A DNA stretch of 35,000 nt from an uncultured Bacilli bacterium (GTDB lineage Bacteria; Bacillota_I; Bacilli_A; RF39; UBA660), in assembly GCA_944359885.1 (NCBI GenBank), contig CALVTC010000008.1:1-35000 (forward strand), given 5' to 3'. Position numbers and translations under genes: made by a program. The stretch's first letter is position 1. Each line of letters opens with the position of its first letter. The notes under the pieces were generated by a model. It did not search any database. It was not told the origin of the DNA and worked only from the letters and a program-made list of their open reading frames with translations. This document shows, in pieces, positions 6,903 to 14,531 of the stretch.

Positions 6903-8866
6903 ATTAGCAATTAGAAATGTTAAACGTAGTAGTCGTGATTACATTATTTATCTAATTACAATAACAATAGCATTTTCCCTTATGTTCGCTATGAATTTGG
7001 TATCATGGTCAGATGCTGTTGTAGATATTTATGATAATATGAATGATACATTTAAAAATGTAGTTATATTTATAAATGTAATAGTTGTTTTTATGATATC
7101 CTTTTTAATTAACTACACAACGAAGTTCATGTTTGAAAAGAGAAGCAAAGAGTTTGGTACATATATGCTGTTAGGAATTAAAAAGAAAAAGATTTCAAAA
7201 TTATTCCTTTTAGAAAATATATTATTTGGCTTTATTGCTCTTATACTTTCTATTCCAATAGGATTTATATTTAGTCAATTTATATCTTTATTTATTGTAA
7301 AAATAATGGAATTGCCACATGCTATCTTTATTAAATTTAATTTTATGTCAGTTATATTACTATTGCTTTACTTTTTGCTTATTTATTTGTTTGTATTATT
7401 TTTAGCACACAGAAGAATCAAAAAAATAAATATTTATAATTTATTATATTTGGAAAAGCAAAATGAAGAAAAGGTAATCAAGACAAAAAAACATCGTAAT
7501 TTATTATTTGTTATAAGTGCGTTAATTGGAATAGGATCCTTTATTTTCCTAAATTTCACTTTTACTACAGATATTATGATGGATACTTCACTTTTAACAT
7601 ATATCATGATTGGAATTATATTATTTATGATAAGTATTTATGGTGTAATGTTTAGTTTATCTGATTTTTTACTTTCTATTATTTTAAAAAATAAAAAAAT
7701 CAAATACAGGAAAGATAACTTATTTGTTGCAAGAACATTCTCTTCTAAAGCACGAACCATGGGAATGACATTTGGAACACTTGGAGTTTTAATCATGTTT
7801 ACATTATTGTTTCTAAATTTTTCTAGTCTAAATAAAGCATCATATGATTATATTAATGAAACAACTTCACCTTTTGATGTATCAGCATTCTTTGAAACAG
7901 AAGATACTATTTCAAAAGTCTATGATGTAGTAGATGAAAATTATACTGTTATAGATAGTGTTAGATATAATGTGTATTTAAATACAAATTCAAATATTGA
8001 AAAACTATTGCCAGCATATTCTTACACAAGTGAACCATATGACAAAATTATTAGAATAAGTGATTATAATCATCTACTCGAGATGAAAGAAAAAAACAAG
8101 TAACTTTAAATAATAATGAATATATTCTTGTTTATGATATTTCAGATTCATTTTTAGCAAATGCTAGTTCCATTAAAACAATTACTTTATTAAATGGGAT
8201 AACTCTTAATCAAAAAGACACAACAACAGAACTTGGATTTGCAGGGCTCACAAATGCTGGATATGCAGTTGTAGTTCCAGATGATGCGATAAATGGATTA
8301 GGTATTTATGAGTATTTTATAGCTATTGATACCAAAGAAGATACAACTGCTGAATTAGAAAAAAAACTTGTAGAAGAACTCAGATCAGATTTATGTGAAA
8401 TAGCAGAAGATGGTCATGAATTCTGTTCTACTTATCGAATTAATGTAAGGGAACTACTTTAGAAGAATCAAATGTAATGTCTGCTATTGTAACAGCAATC
8501 TGTATTTATATGTCCTTTATCTTCTCTGCAATAGTTGGAACAATACTTGCCATTCAAACACTAAGCGATTCTACAAAATATAATTATCGCTATACAGTAT
8601 TAAAACGACTTGGAGTAAAAGACGAAAAACTTTACAAGACAATCAGAAAGCAATTATATGTTTTATTTGGTGTATCAGCAATCTATCCAATTATAATCAG
8701 TTTTGCAATAGTATATTTATTAAATAGAGTATATAAATCAATATTACCAAGTCCTACATTTTACTTAAGTTGTTTTGGTATAAGTATCTTAATATTTATA
8801 ATAATATACGTGATTTATTTCATTGCAACTTATTTTGGATTTAAAAGGAATATTGATAAGAGTTAG
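6892..8866 (+). pseudogene. BceB-type permease with two frame changes
   Basis: FtsX-like permease of the BceAB class, starting MLSKLAIRNVKRSSRDY with GGAGGAG 9 bases upstream. The first part (6892-8103) holds the first transmembrane helices and part of the large extracellular loop, and stops at TAA 8101. The reading continues in the -1 frame from about 8097 through the rest of the loop (QVTLNNNEYILVYDI and on) to TAG near 8459. It continues again, one frame back, from about 8450 (GTTLEESNVMSAIV) to 8866 with the last three helices. Adding one A to the A7 run at 8090-8096 and one G to GGG at 8449-8451 restores about 658 residues, the normal BceB length. Real decay, an assembly error or, for the first site only, ribosomal slippage are possible. 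Confidence 0.88.
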
Positions 8867-8891
8867 GGGATAATGTAATCTAACTCTTTTT
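8858..8891 (+). terminator. Terminator after the permease gene
   Basis: AAGAGTTAG (8858-8866) pairs over 9 bp with CTAACTCTT (8880-8888) and is followed by TTT. The left arm overlaps the permease stop codon. A TATAAT at 8896-8901 right after it could be the -10 of the response regulator gene, without a clear -35. Confidence 0.75.
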
Positions 8892-8924
8892 ATAGTATAA
8901 TAATTATGGAAATGTGGTGATGTT

Positions 8925-9584
8925 ATGAATATTGTAATTGTTGAAGATGATAGAGTTATTAGAGAAAAATTATCTATACTTTTGCAAGATGCTGGTTATA
9001 AAACTACATTAATCGAAAATTTTGAAAATACTGTTGCTACTTTATTAGAAAAAGATGCCAATTTGATTCTACTTGATATTAATTTACCCTATATGGATGG
9101 TTACGATATATGCAGGAGAATAAAAGAAAAATCAAACATACCAATCATTTTTGTTACAAGTAGGGATAAAACAGAAGATGAAATTAAAAGTATTAGGGTA
9201 GGTGGAGTAGATTTCATAACAAAGCCATATAATAAAATTGTGTTACTTGAAAAAATCAAAAGAGCATTAAAATTAAACAATCCTATTAATTTTAGAGAAC
9301 TAACCAAAAATGGTTATACTTTAGATTTGCATTTATCAATTTTAAAATACAAAGATAAGGAAATAGAACTAACACGTAATGAGTTTCGTATTCTTTATTA
9401 TTTCTTCACTAATTCAGGAAGACTTATTACTAAAGATGAGTTGTTAGAAAAGCTATGGAATGATAAGTATTATTTAGATGATAATATTTTATCTGTAAAT
9501 ATTAATCGCATAAGAAATAAAGCAAAAAAGATAGGAATTACAGATTTTTTAACAAATATAAGAGGAAAGGGATATAAACTATGA
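8925..9584 (+). CDS. OmpR-family response regulator (BceR-like)
   Basis: DNA-binding response regulator of 219 residues. The receiver domain (1-about 115) starts MNIVIVEDDR with the acidic pocket. The phosphorylated Asp51 sits in LILLDINLP, the conserved Thr/Ser in VTSRD, and the Lys in FITKPYN. The C-terminal winged helix (about 125-219) ends IRGKGYKL, with LTRNEFRIL and LEKLWND in the usual places. Its stop overlaps the kinase start (ATGA at 9581-9584). It should be activated by the kinase next door and act on the promoter before the BceA-type gene. The kinase is disrupted, so the regulator may lack its phosphate donor. Confidence 0.92.
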   Translation: MNIVIVEDDRVIREKLSILLQDAGYKTTLIENFENTVATLLEKDANLILLDINLPYMDGYDICRRIKEKSNIPIIFVTSRDKTEDEIKSIRVGGVDFITKPYNKIVLLEKIKRALKLNNPINFRELTKNGYTLDLHLSILKYKDKEIELTRNEFRILYYFFTNSGRLITKDELLEKLWNDKYYLDDNILSVNINRIRNKAKKIGITDFLTNIRGKGYKL

Positions 9585-10632
9585 AAATAGCGAGTTATTT
9601 AGAAAATAAAATATTTTATATTCTATTTCAAATATCAACTATTATTGTATTATCACTTTTTTTAGAGTTTATTGAAATTCCGTTATTTTATATCTTATTA
9701 ATCATTGCTATTATATTACTTATTCTAATTTGTTACTTATTTATTGATTATCATTTCCAAAAGAAAAAATATTTACAGATTACTTATTTATTGATTATCA
9801 TTTCCAAAAGAAAAAATATTTACAGATTACTAATTTAGTTGATTCACTAGATGAAAAATATTTTATATCAGAGATTATTCCTAAAAATAACAACATAGAA
9901 AATAAAGCATATATTTATGCTTTGAAACAAGCAGCAAAATCTATGAATGACAAGATAAGTAAATTAGAACAAGAAAATTTAGATTATAGAGAATACATAG
10001 AAAGTTTTGCTCATGAAATTAAAACCCCGATATCAGCATTATCTTTATCTTTTGATAACACTAAAGATAAGATATCAAAAAAAGAGTTAGATAAAATTGA
10101 TATGTATGTAGATCAAATTTTATATTATGCCAGAAGTGAGAATCCTGAAAAAGATTATTTTATTAAAGAACTAAATTTATCTGATATTATTCATAAAGTT
10201 TTATTAAAATATAGAGTATATTTGCTTGATGAAAAAATATCAGTACAAGTGAATAATTTGGATAAAAAAATTTATACTGATGAAAAATGGTTAATATTTA
10301 TTATTTCTCAGATTATTCAAAACTCAATTAAATATATGAATAAAAAAGATAAAAAAATAGAGATTGATACCACAGAAAATAAAGATAATATAATATTATC
10401 AATAAAAGATAATGGATGCGGTATTAAAAGTAGTGATTTAGTACGAGTATTTGAAAAAGGATTTACTGGAAGTGATAGAAAAAAGAAAATATCAACTGGA
10501 ATAGGTCTTTATTTAGCAAAGAAAATATGTAATAGTCTAGGTTTAATGATTTCCATACAGTCTATTTATAAGCAACAAACTACACTAACAATTACTTTTC
10601 CTAAAACGAAATTTAATAAGTTCGATGCATAA
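9581..10632 (+). pseudogene. BceS-type histidine kinase disrupted by a 47-bp duplication
   Basis: Intramembrane-sensing histidine kinase. The first reading frame (9581-9838) gives two N-terminal transmembrane helices with almost no extracellular loop, typical of BceS. A 47-bp exact tandem duplication (9733-9826) then shifts the frame and leads to TAG at 9836. Removing one copy restores an uninterrupted 334-residue protein, the usual BceS length. It has the phospho-acceptor His129 in FAHEIKTP, the N box QNSIKYM, and G boxes IKDNGCGI and GIGLYLAKKI. A separate product starting at 9922 would contain only the cytoplasmic kinase part. All catalytic motifs are otherwise intact, suggesting a recent lesion. 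Confidence 0.9.
9733..9826. repeat. Exact 47-bp tandem duplication inside kinase gene
   Basis: Copy one is 9733-9779 and copy two 9780-9826; they are identical. TTACT begins each copy and occurs again right after the second (9827-9831). The duplication therefore probably arose by slippage between two TTACT sequences 47 bp apart. Because 47 is not a multiple of three, it shifts the frame. Loss of one copy would restore the gene exactly. Confidence 0.97.
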
Positions 10633-10657
10633 TTTAAAATATAAAATTATTATCATG

Positions 10658-10728
10658 TGTTATAATAAAATAGAAAAATAGAATTAGTAAAGAATAAAAA
10701 ATATCAAGCAAAGAATGATTTACTAATT
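10658..10728 (+). promoter_or_regulatory. Extended -10 promoter and hairpin leader of nitroreductase gene
   Basis: TGTTATAAT at 10658-10666 is an extended -10 promoter; no strong -35 is visible. The leader that follows contains AATTAGTAAA (10682-10691) and TTTACTAATT (10719-10728), a perfect 10-bp inverted repeat with a 27-base loop. The hairpin ends 30 bases before the start codon and is followed by TTATATT. It may be a regulatory or stabilising stem. No known riboswitch class was recognised. Confidence 0.45.
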
Positions 10729-10758
10729 TTATATTATAAATGTTGAAGGAGGAAAGTT

Positions 10759-11277
10759 ATGAATGAAGTAATTAAAAATATAATAGAAAGAAGAAGTATA
10801 AGAAAATATAAAGAAACACCAGTGGAAGAAAACTTAATAGATCAAATATTAATAGCGGGATCTTACGCACCATCGGGAATGAATAAGCAATCACCAATTA
10901 TTTTGGCCATTACGAATAAAGAAACCCGCGATAAATTATCCAAAATAAATGCTAAAATCATGAATAGAGATATAGACCCATTTTATGGAGCTCCTGCTGT
11001 ATTAGTAGTATTAGCAGATAAAAATTGTCCTACCCATGTTTATGATGGAAGCTTAGTAATGGAAAATATGATGCTAGCTGCTCATTCACTAGGATTAGGA
11101 AGCTGCTGGATTCATCGAGCAAAAGAAACATTTGAAACAGAAGAAGGCAAAGAACTATTAAAGAGTCTTGGTATTACAGGAGATTATGAAGGAATTGCTA
11201 ATTGTATTATAGGGTATAAGGCAGAAGAAAAAGAAGCTTCTCCTAGAAAAGAAAACCAAATTTATAAAATAAAATAA
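10759..11277 (+). CDS. Nitroreductase-family flavoprotein
   Basis: FMN-dependent NAD(P)H oxidoreductase of 172 residues. The N-terminal RRSIRKY (residues 11-17) is the FMN-phosphate binding signature. SYAPSGMNKQ (about 35-44) and the block AAHSLGLGSCWIHRAK (about 112-127) are conserved in the family, and IANCIIGY near residue 150 lies close to the end. It is at the short end of the family, as in small Bacillota nitroreductases. It should act as a cytosolic homodimer reducing nitro compounds, quinones or flavins; the true substrate cannot be told. AAGGAGGAAAG precedes the ATG. The lipoprotein gene follows after 21 bases, perhaps in one transcript. Confidence 0.9.
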   Translation: MNEVIKNIIERRSIRKYKETPVEENLIDQILIAGSYAPSGMNKQSPIILAITNKETRDKLSKINAKIMNRDIDPFYGAPAVLVVLADKNCPTHVYDGSLVMENMMLAAHSLGLGSCWIHRAKETFETEEGKELLKSLGITGDYEGIANCIIGYKAEEKEASPRKENQIYKIK

Positions 11278-11298
11278 AAAAATATAAAAGGTGAGAGT

Positions 11299-12210
11299 AT
11301 GAGAAAATTTATTTTTATAGCAATCACATGTGGATTAATAATTGGAGTAACAGCATGTGGCACAAAGAATGAAATAGTAAAAAAAGAAGAAAACATAAAT
11401 ACTAAGAATATGTATCAGGAAGTATTAGAAAATAAAAGAGAGTACCATGAATATCAAAAAGAAAGTGATGGTACTTATACAGATAATGGACTAAAGAAAC
11501 TAGAAGATAACTATGATAATCTAGCTAATGAAACATCATTTCGATATTCTTTCGTTGATTTGGACCAAGATAAAGATGAAGAATTGGTAATAGAATTAGG
11601 AGAAGACAATATAACAATTATAAACTATGACCAAGAAACAAAAGAATTAAATGGGTATGTAACTTGGTATAGAGCTTTTAAAAATCTAAAAGAAAATGGA
11701 TATTATGAAGCATCAGGAGGCGCAGATGATACTAGAATCTATCAAGCGACATTTAAAAATAATGAAATGATAGAAAAAGAACTAGCAACATCCATCTCAG
11801 GAGAATACAAAGTAGAAGGAAATACAGTATCAGAAGAAGAATATAATCAATATGTAGAAGAAAATTTCACTTCAAAAGAAGCAATAACTTGGCAGGTTTA
11901 TAATATAGAACAAGAGGAAACTTCAACTGGATTGAAAGTAGGAAATAAAGTTGTGAAATATGGAACTTATTATCTTAAATTAACAGACGGAACCCTTGCA
12001 ACAGATGGAAGCGGCACGATTGAAATAAAAGAAGATGGAACTTGTAATTATTATTCTGGCTGGTCAAATATGGGATGTCTTTCCTTCTATGAAGGAAATG
12101 ATGAAACTATCTGTCTAAAAACATCCGAAATGGCAGAAGATGTCTGCTTCTCTATTGAAAATGATACGCTTTCTTTTAATGGTTCTACCTACCAATACAG
12201 TAAGAATTAA
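11299..12210 (+). CDS. Lipoprotein of unknown function
   Basis: A 303-residue lipoprotein with signal MRKFIFIAITCGLIIG and lipobox GVTAC, Cys at residue 20. The mature part is very acidic. Around residues 90-98, DLDQDKDEEL is an aspartate-rich loop like the calcium-binding loops of dockerin or EF-hand proteins. The C-terminal 90 residues (from KVGNKVVKYGTYYLKL) contain alternating aromatic and glycine residues, fitting a small beta barrel. No known catalytic motif is visible. GGTGAGAGT precedes the ATG. It may bind a ligand or calcium at the cell surface; function unknown. Confidence 0.7.
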   Translation: MRKFIFIAITCGLIIGVTACGTKNEIVKKEENINTKNMYQEVLENKREYHEYQKESDGTYTDNGLKKLEDNYDNLANETSFRYSFVDLDQDKDEELVIELGEDNITIINYDQETKELNGYVTWYRAFKNLKENGYYEASGGADDTRIYQATFKNNEMIEKELATSISGEYKVEGNTVSEEEYNQYVEENFTSKEAITWQVYNIEQEETSTGLKVGNKVVKYGTYYLKLTDGTLATDGSGTIEIKEDGTCNYYSGWSNMGCLSFYEGNDETICLKTSEMAEDVCFSIENDTLSFNGSTYQYSKN

Positions 12211-12297
12211 AAAATAATATCGCGATTATCTCAATGCTCTTTTTATAAAGAACAATGTTAGTAATAAGCAACTACTTTTAGAATGGGAGAGAAAAAC

Positions 12298-12969
12298 ATG
12301 ATAACAATTACGGAAAAATATGCTTTATGTATGTTAAAAGAAAAGAAAAGTCTATATGCTGAGGAATTAAAAACACATCTAATAGTATCTATGATAGTAG
12401 AGATGATGTTAAACGATAATTTGGAAATTACTAGTCAAAATAATGTGAAATTAAAGGTAAATATTCCCAGAGAAGAATATAATATAAAATTATATGAAAT
12501 AATAAAAAAATTGATTACAGACTCAAAAAAAGAACAAGTATCAATGAAAAATATATTAAATTATACAATTTATGGATTCACAACAAAAAATATAAGAGAA
12601 ATTGTAGAGGCATTAAAACAAAAAATGATTGAAGATAATCTAATTGCTATAGAAAATAAAAAAGGATTTCTAGGAACGAAAGAAGCCATAATTGTTCAAG
12701 AGGATAAATTTACAAATATCATTGAAGAAATAAGAGCAGAAATCCTAGAAAAGGGAAAGTTAACAGAGGATTCAATCTTATTAGCTTCATTATTAAATTC
12801 TACGAACTTTCTAAAAAATAGTTTCATAAAATATGAACGTGAAACATTAAATAAAAGACTAAAAGAAATTGAGACTACAAAAATAGCTAAAAAAGTAAAA
12901 ATCGCCAAACAAATAATAGATGATACTGCCATTATGATAACAGCAATTATAACTTCCACAATGAACTAA
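12298..12969 (+). CDS. GPP34-like protein (Golgi phosphoprotein 3 fold)
   Basis: A 223-residue protein, mostly helical. The start MITITEKYALCMLKE, the pattern of paired helices (IVSMIVEMMLNDNLEI, then a short beta hairpin ending KLKVNIP), and later EALKQKMIEDNLIAIENKKGFLG with YERETLNKRLKEIE fit the GPP34 family. That family binds acidic phosphoinositides in eukaryotes and has many undescribed bacterial members. The C-terminus (TAIMITAIITSTMN) is hydrophobic and could touch the membrane. I chose ATG 12298 because GGGAGAG lies six bases before it; the ATG at 12283 has no ribosome site. Role unknown. Confidence 0.6.
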   Translation: MITITEKYALCMLKEKKSLYAEELKTHLIVSMIVEMMLNDNLEITSQNNVKLKVNIPREEYNIKLYEIIKKLITDSKKEQVSMKNILNYTIYGFTTKNIREIVEALKQKMIEDNLIAIENKKGFLGTKEAIIVQEDKFTNIIEEIRAEILEKGKLTEDSILLASLLNSTNFLKNSFIKYERETLNKRLKEIETTKIAKKVKIAKQIIDDTAIMITAIITSTMN

Positions 12970-13014
12970 ATAATAGAAAATAATAAAAACTCTACAAAAA
13001 TTAAAATACTATAA

Positions 13015-13425
13015 TATATATATTTATCATTTGTATTGTATTTTACTTTAATGCCAATAATCGCTTCTTTACCATTTATATTTAATCACTCTTATGTGTC
13101 AATGAATTTAGTGTCTTTCATTGACGTTTCAAGTGGCAAAGGAGATTTTATTAGACAAGTAGTTTTAAACATTATAATGACAATTCCATTTGGATTTCTA
13201 TTGCCACTTATTAAAAACAAGAAAACAAACTTAATAAAGATAATATTATATACATTTTTATTAAGTTTAGGTATTGAGTTATTACAACCTTTAATAAATG
13301 ATTTTAGATCATCAGATATAACAGATTTAATAACAAATGTACTTGGTGGAATTATTGGCTATATATTGTATATAATATTTAAACCATTAACAACTAAAAT
13401 ATTGCATTATATAAAAGAAGAATAA
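13015..13425 (+). pseudogene. VanZ-like membrane protein, 5'-truncated
   Basis: Open frame from 13015 (after TAA 13012) to 13425 with VanZ-family features: LYFTLMP near the start, NIIMTIPFGFLLPLI, the conserved LLSLGIELLQPLI helix, and SSDITDLITNVLGGIIGY. Normal VanZ proteins have an N-terminal Met and a first helix before LYFTLMP. Here no ATG with a ribosome site exists before ATG 13051, which lies inside the first helix. A TTG at 13036 is possible but has no ribosome site. I read it as a gene that lost its 5' end, where it meets the GPP34-like gene's flank. VanZ proteins are linked to teicoplanin tolerance. Confidence 0.6.
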
Positions 13426-13430
13426 AGACC

Positions 13431-13479
13431 AAATTACAGTTTAGTGGTATGATATAAAAATAGTAATTTGTATAGGAGG
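13431..13479 (+). promoter_or_regulatory. Junction with inverted 8-mers and ribosome site
   Basis: CAAATTAC (from 13430) and GTAATTTG (13463-13470) form a perfect 8-bp inverted repeat around TATGATATAA, a likely -10 region. AAATTACAGTTT at 13431-13442 differs at one base from the 12-mer seen at the IS110 targets. The 22 bases 13458-13479, ending in the ribosome site AGGAGG, are repeated exactly at 14056-14077 before another small gene. Confidence 0.55.
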
Positions 13480-13485
13480 ATAGTT

Positions 13486-13704
13486 ATGAGAAATTGTTTA
13501 AGATGTGATACTGAAATGGTAGAAGATTTAGATGTTAAAGTTGAGGGAGGGGCGTATGGAATTAAGATTACACAACAAGGAATTTTTAAAGATAATTTGG
13601 GCAAGTTTAAATGTGCTGTTTGTCCAGAGTGTGGTTATACTGAAACTTATATCCAAGACACATCTAAAATAAAAAAAATAGCATTGAGCAAAAAAGAAAA
13701 GTAG
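13486..13704 (+). CDS. Small zinc-ribbon protein
   Basis: A 72-residue protein with CLRC at residues 4-7 and CPEC at about 48-51, preceded by another Cys (KCAVCPEC), so one zinc knuckle pair is likely. The sequence between (GGAYGIKITQQGIFKDNLGKFK) resembles small zinc-ribbon, nucleic-acid-binding proteins common in Bacillota. The ATG at 13486 has AGGAGG seven bases upstream; an ATG-less extension to 13468 is not supported. It is the first small gene of the array whose junctions share repeated sequence. No specific function can be given. Confidence 0.75.
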   Translation: MRNCLRCDTEMVEDLDVKVEGGAYGIKITQQGIFKDNLGKFKCAVCPECGYTETYIQDTSKIKKIALSKKEK

Positions 13705-13725
13705 TTCAATTTTGGAGAGATGTAT

Positions 13726-14061
13726 ATGAAAAAAAGTATAGGTATATTAGTCATTATTTCTTTATTAATATATAATATAAGACCAATTAGTAGTGTTATG
13801 TTTCCAAGTATTGCTGATTATTTATTTATAACAGATTTATGGATTATGAATTCACTATACGCATTAATAAGTTCTATTATAATGTCAAAAAAGTATGGAT
13901 TTAATATATTGATAGTTTTATTAATAGCAGTTTTATTTATTCCAATGGCGTTAATATATTATAATAAAACAGCATTAATATATACGATTATCTATTTTAT
14001 ATTAGCTTTTATTGGTGGTTTTATAGGAAATTTGTTTTATAAAAGAAAAACAAATAAATAG
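13726..14061 (+). CDS. Small membrane protein
   Basis: A 111-residue hydrophobic protein with four predicted helices (about residues 5-20, 38-54, 60-80 and 84-103) and a basic C-terminus (YKRKTNK), so the C-terminus is probably inside. The start at 13726 has GGAGAG six bases upstream; the ATG at 13720 directly touches that site and is less likely. The junction before it reads TTCAATTTTGGAGAG, similar to CAATTTATGGAG at the IS110 insertion points. It lies 21 bases after the zinc-ribbon gene. Family not recognised. Confidence 0.65.
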   Translation: MKKSIGILVIISLLIYNIRPISSVMFPSIADYLFITDLWIMNSLYALISSIIMSKKYGFNILIVLLIAVLFIPMALIYYNKTALIYTIIYFILAFIGGFIGNLFYKRKTNK

Positions 14062-14077
14062 TAATTTGTATAGGAGG
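14056..14077 (+). repeat. Second copy of 22-bp junction repeat
   Basis: Identical to 13458-13479 and in the same position relative to the next gene: it ends in AGGAGG seven bases before the start codon. Two unrelated genes share this upstream sequence exactly. Confidence 0.9.
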
Positions 14078-14083
14078 TATTGT

Positions 14084-14278
14084 ATGTTAATTACAGGAAT
14101 TTTAATTACAATAGTTGCAATTTTTATGGTTTTAGTTCCTCAATTTTTTATGGGACTTAAAAGTCCTAGAATACCTGATAAATTATTAAAAAACCCTAAA
14201 ATGAAAATTGTTCTTAGAGTATGGGGCGGCATTTTTGTAATAGTAGGAATTTTATTAATTGTTTTCTCAATTATTTAA
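14084..14278 (+). CDS. Small two-helix membrane protein
   Basis: A 64-residue protein with two transmembrane helices (about 2-22 and 45-64) and a basic loop between them (GLKSPRIPDKLLKNPKMK). The ATG at 14084 follows AGGAGG by six bases; an upstream in-frame GTA-type extension is not needed. It resembles the short, conserved membrane proteins of unknown function of Bacillota. CAAATTACA follows 4 bases after the stop and marks the insertion point of the first IS110 copy. Confidence 0.65.
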   Translation: MLITGILITIVAIFMVLVPQFFMGLKSPRIPDKLLKNPKMKIVLRVWGGIFVIVGILLIVFSII

Positions 14279-14304
14279 TAGCAAATTACAAGTATACTTT
14301 AAGA

Positions 14305-14495
14305 TGTAAATAATTTAATATTTATATCTTATTTTTTTGTGTTAAATTATTTACTAAGAATTTAAGTGAGAACGGCAAATTACAAAGGTCTTAGAATCTA
14401 ACAAATTGACAGTTCAGCTTTTATTTCTATTATTAATTTAGTTTAAGATAGTGAGGTCATTAGAATCTATATAACAGGCTTGATGAAATAATAGT
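14305..14495 (+). ncRNA. Putative IS110 bridge RNA, copy 1
   Basis: Guide RNA expected to bridge target and donor DNA for the transposase. A 5' stem is formed by GTAAATAATTTAA (14306-14318) and TTAAATTATTTAC (14342-14354), 13 bp perfect. Loop 1 (stem GAAC 14370-14373 with GTTC 14412-14415) carries GCAAATTACAA (14375-14385), equal to the left target, and AAATTG (14403-14408), complementary to CAATTT of the right target. Loop 2 (stem CTATTATT 14427-14434 with AATAATAG 14487-14494) carries AGATAGT (14446-14452), equal to the element's right end, and CTTG (14479-14482), complementary to CAAG at its left end. Both loops contain GGTC(A)TTAGAATCTA between the guides. Ends are estimated from the junction promoter and the last stem. 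Confidence 0.75.
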
Positions 14496-14531
14496 GGAAA
14501 CAGGAGACTTAAATTCAGAAAGGAGTAAGTA

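Noticed and set aside
8061-8110. Programmed frameshift as the firm explanation for the permease
   Set aside because: The A AAA AAC heptamer fits, but no downstream stimulatory hairpin was recognised, and a second frame change needs another explanation. I kept indels as the main reading.
9733-9831. CRISPR or multi-copy repeat
   Set aside because: There are only two full copies directly adjacent, without spacers, inside a kinase gene. It is a tandem duplication.
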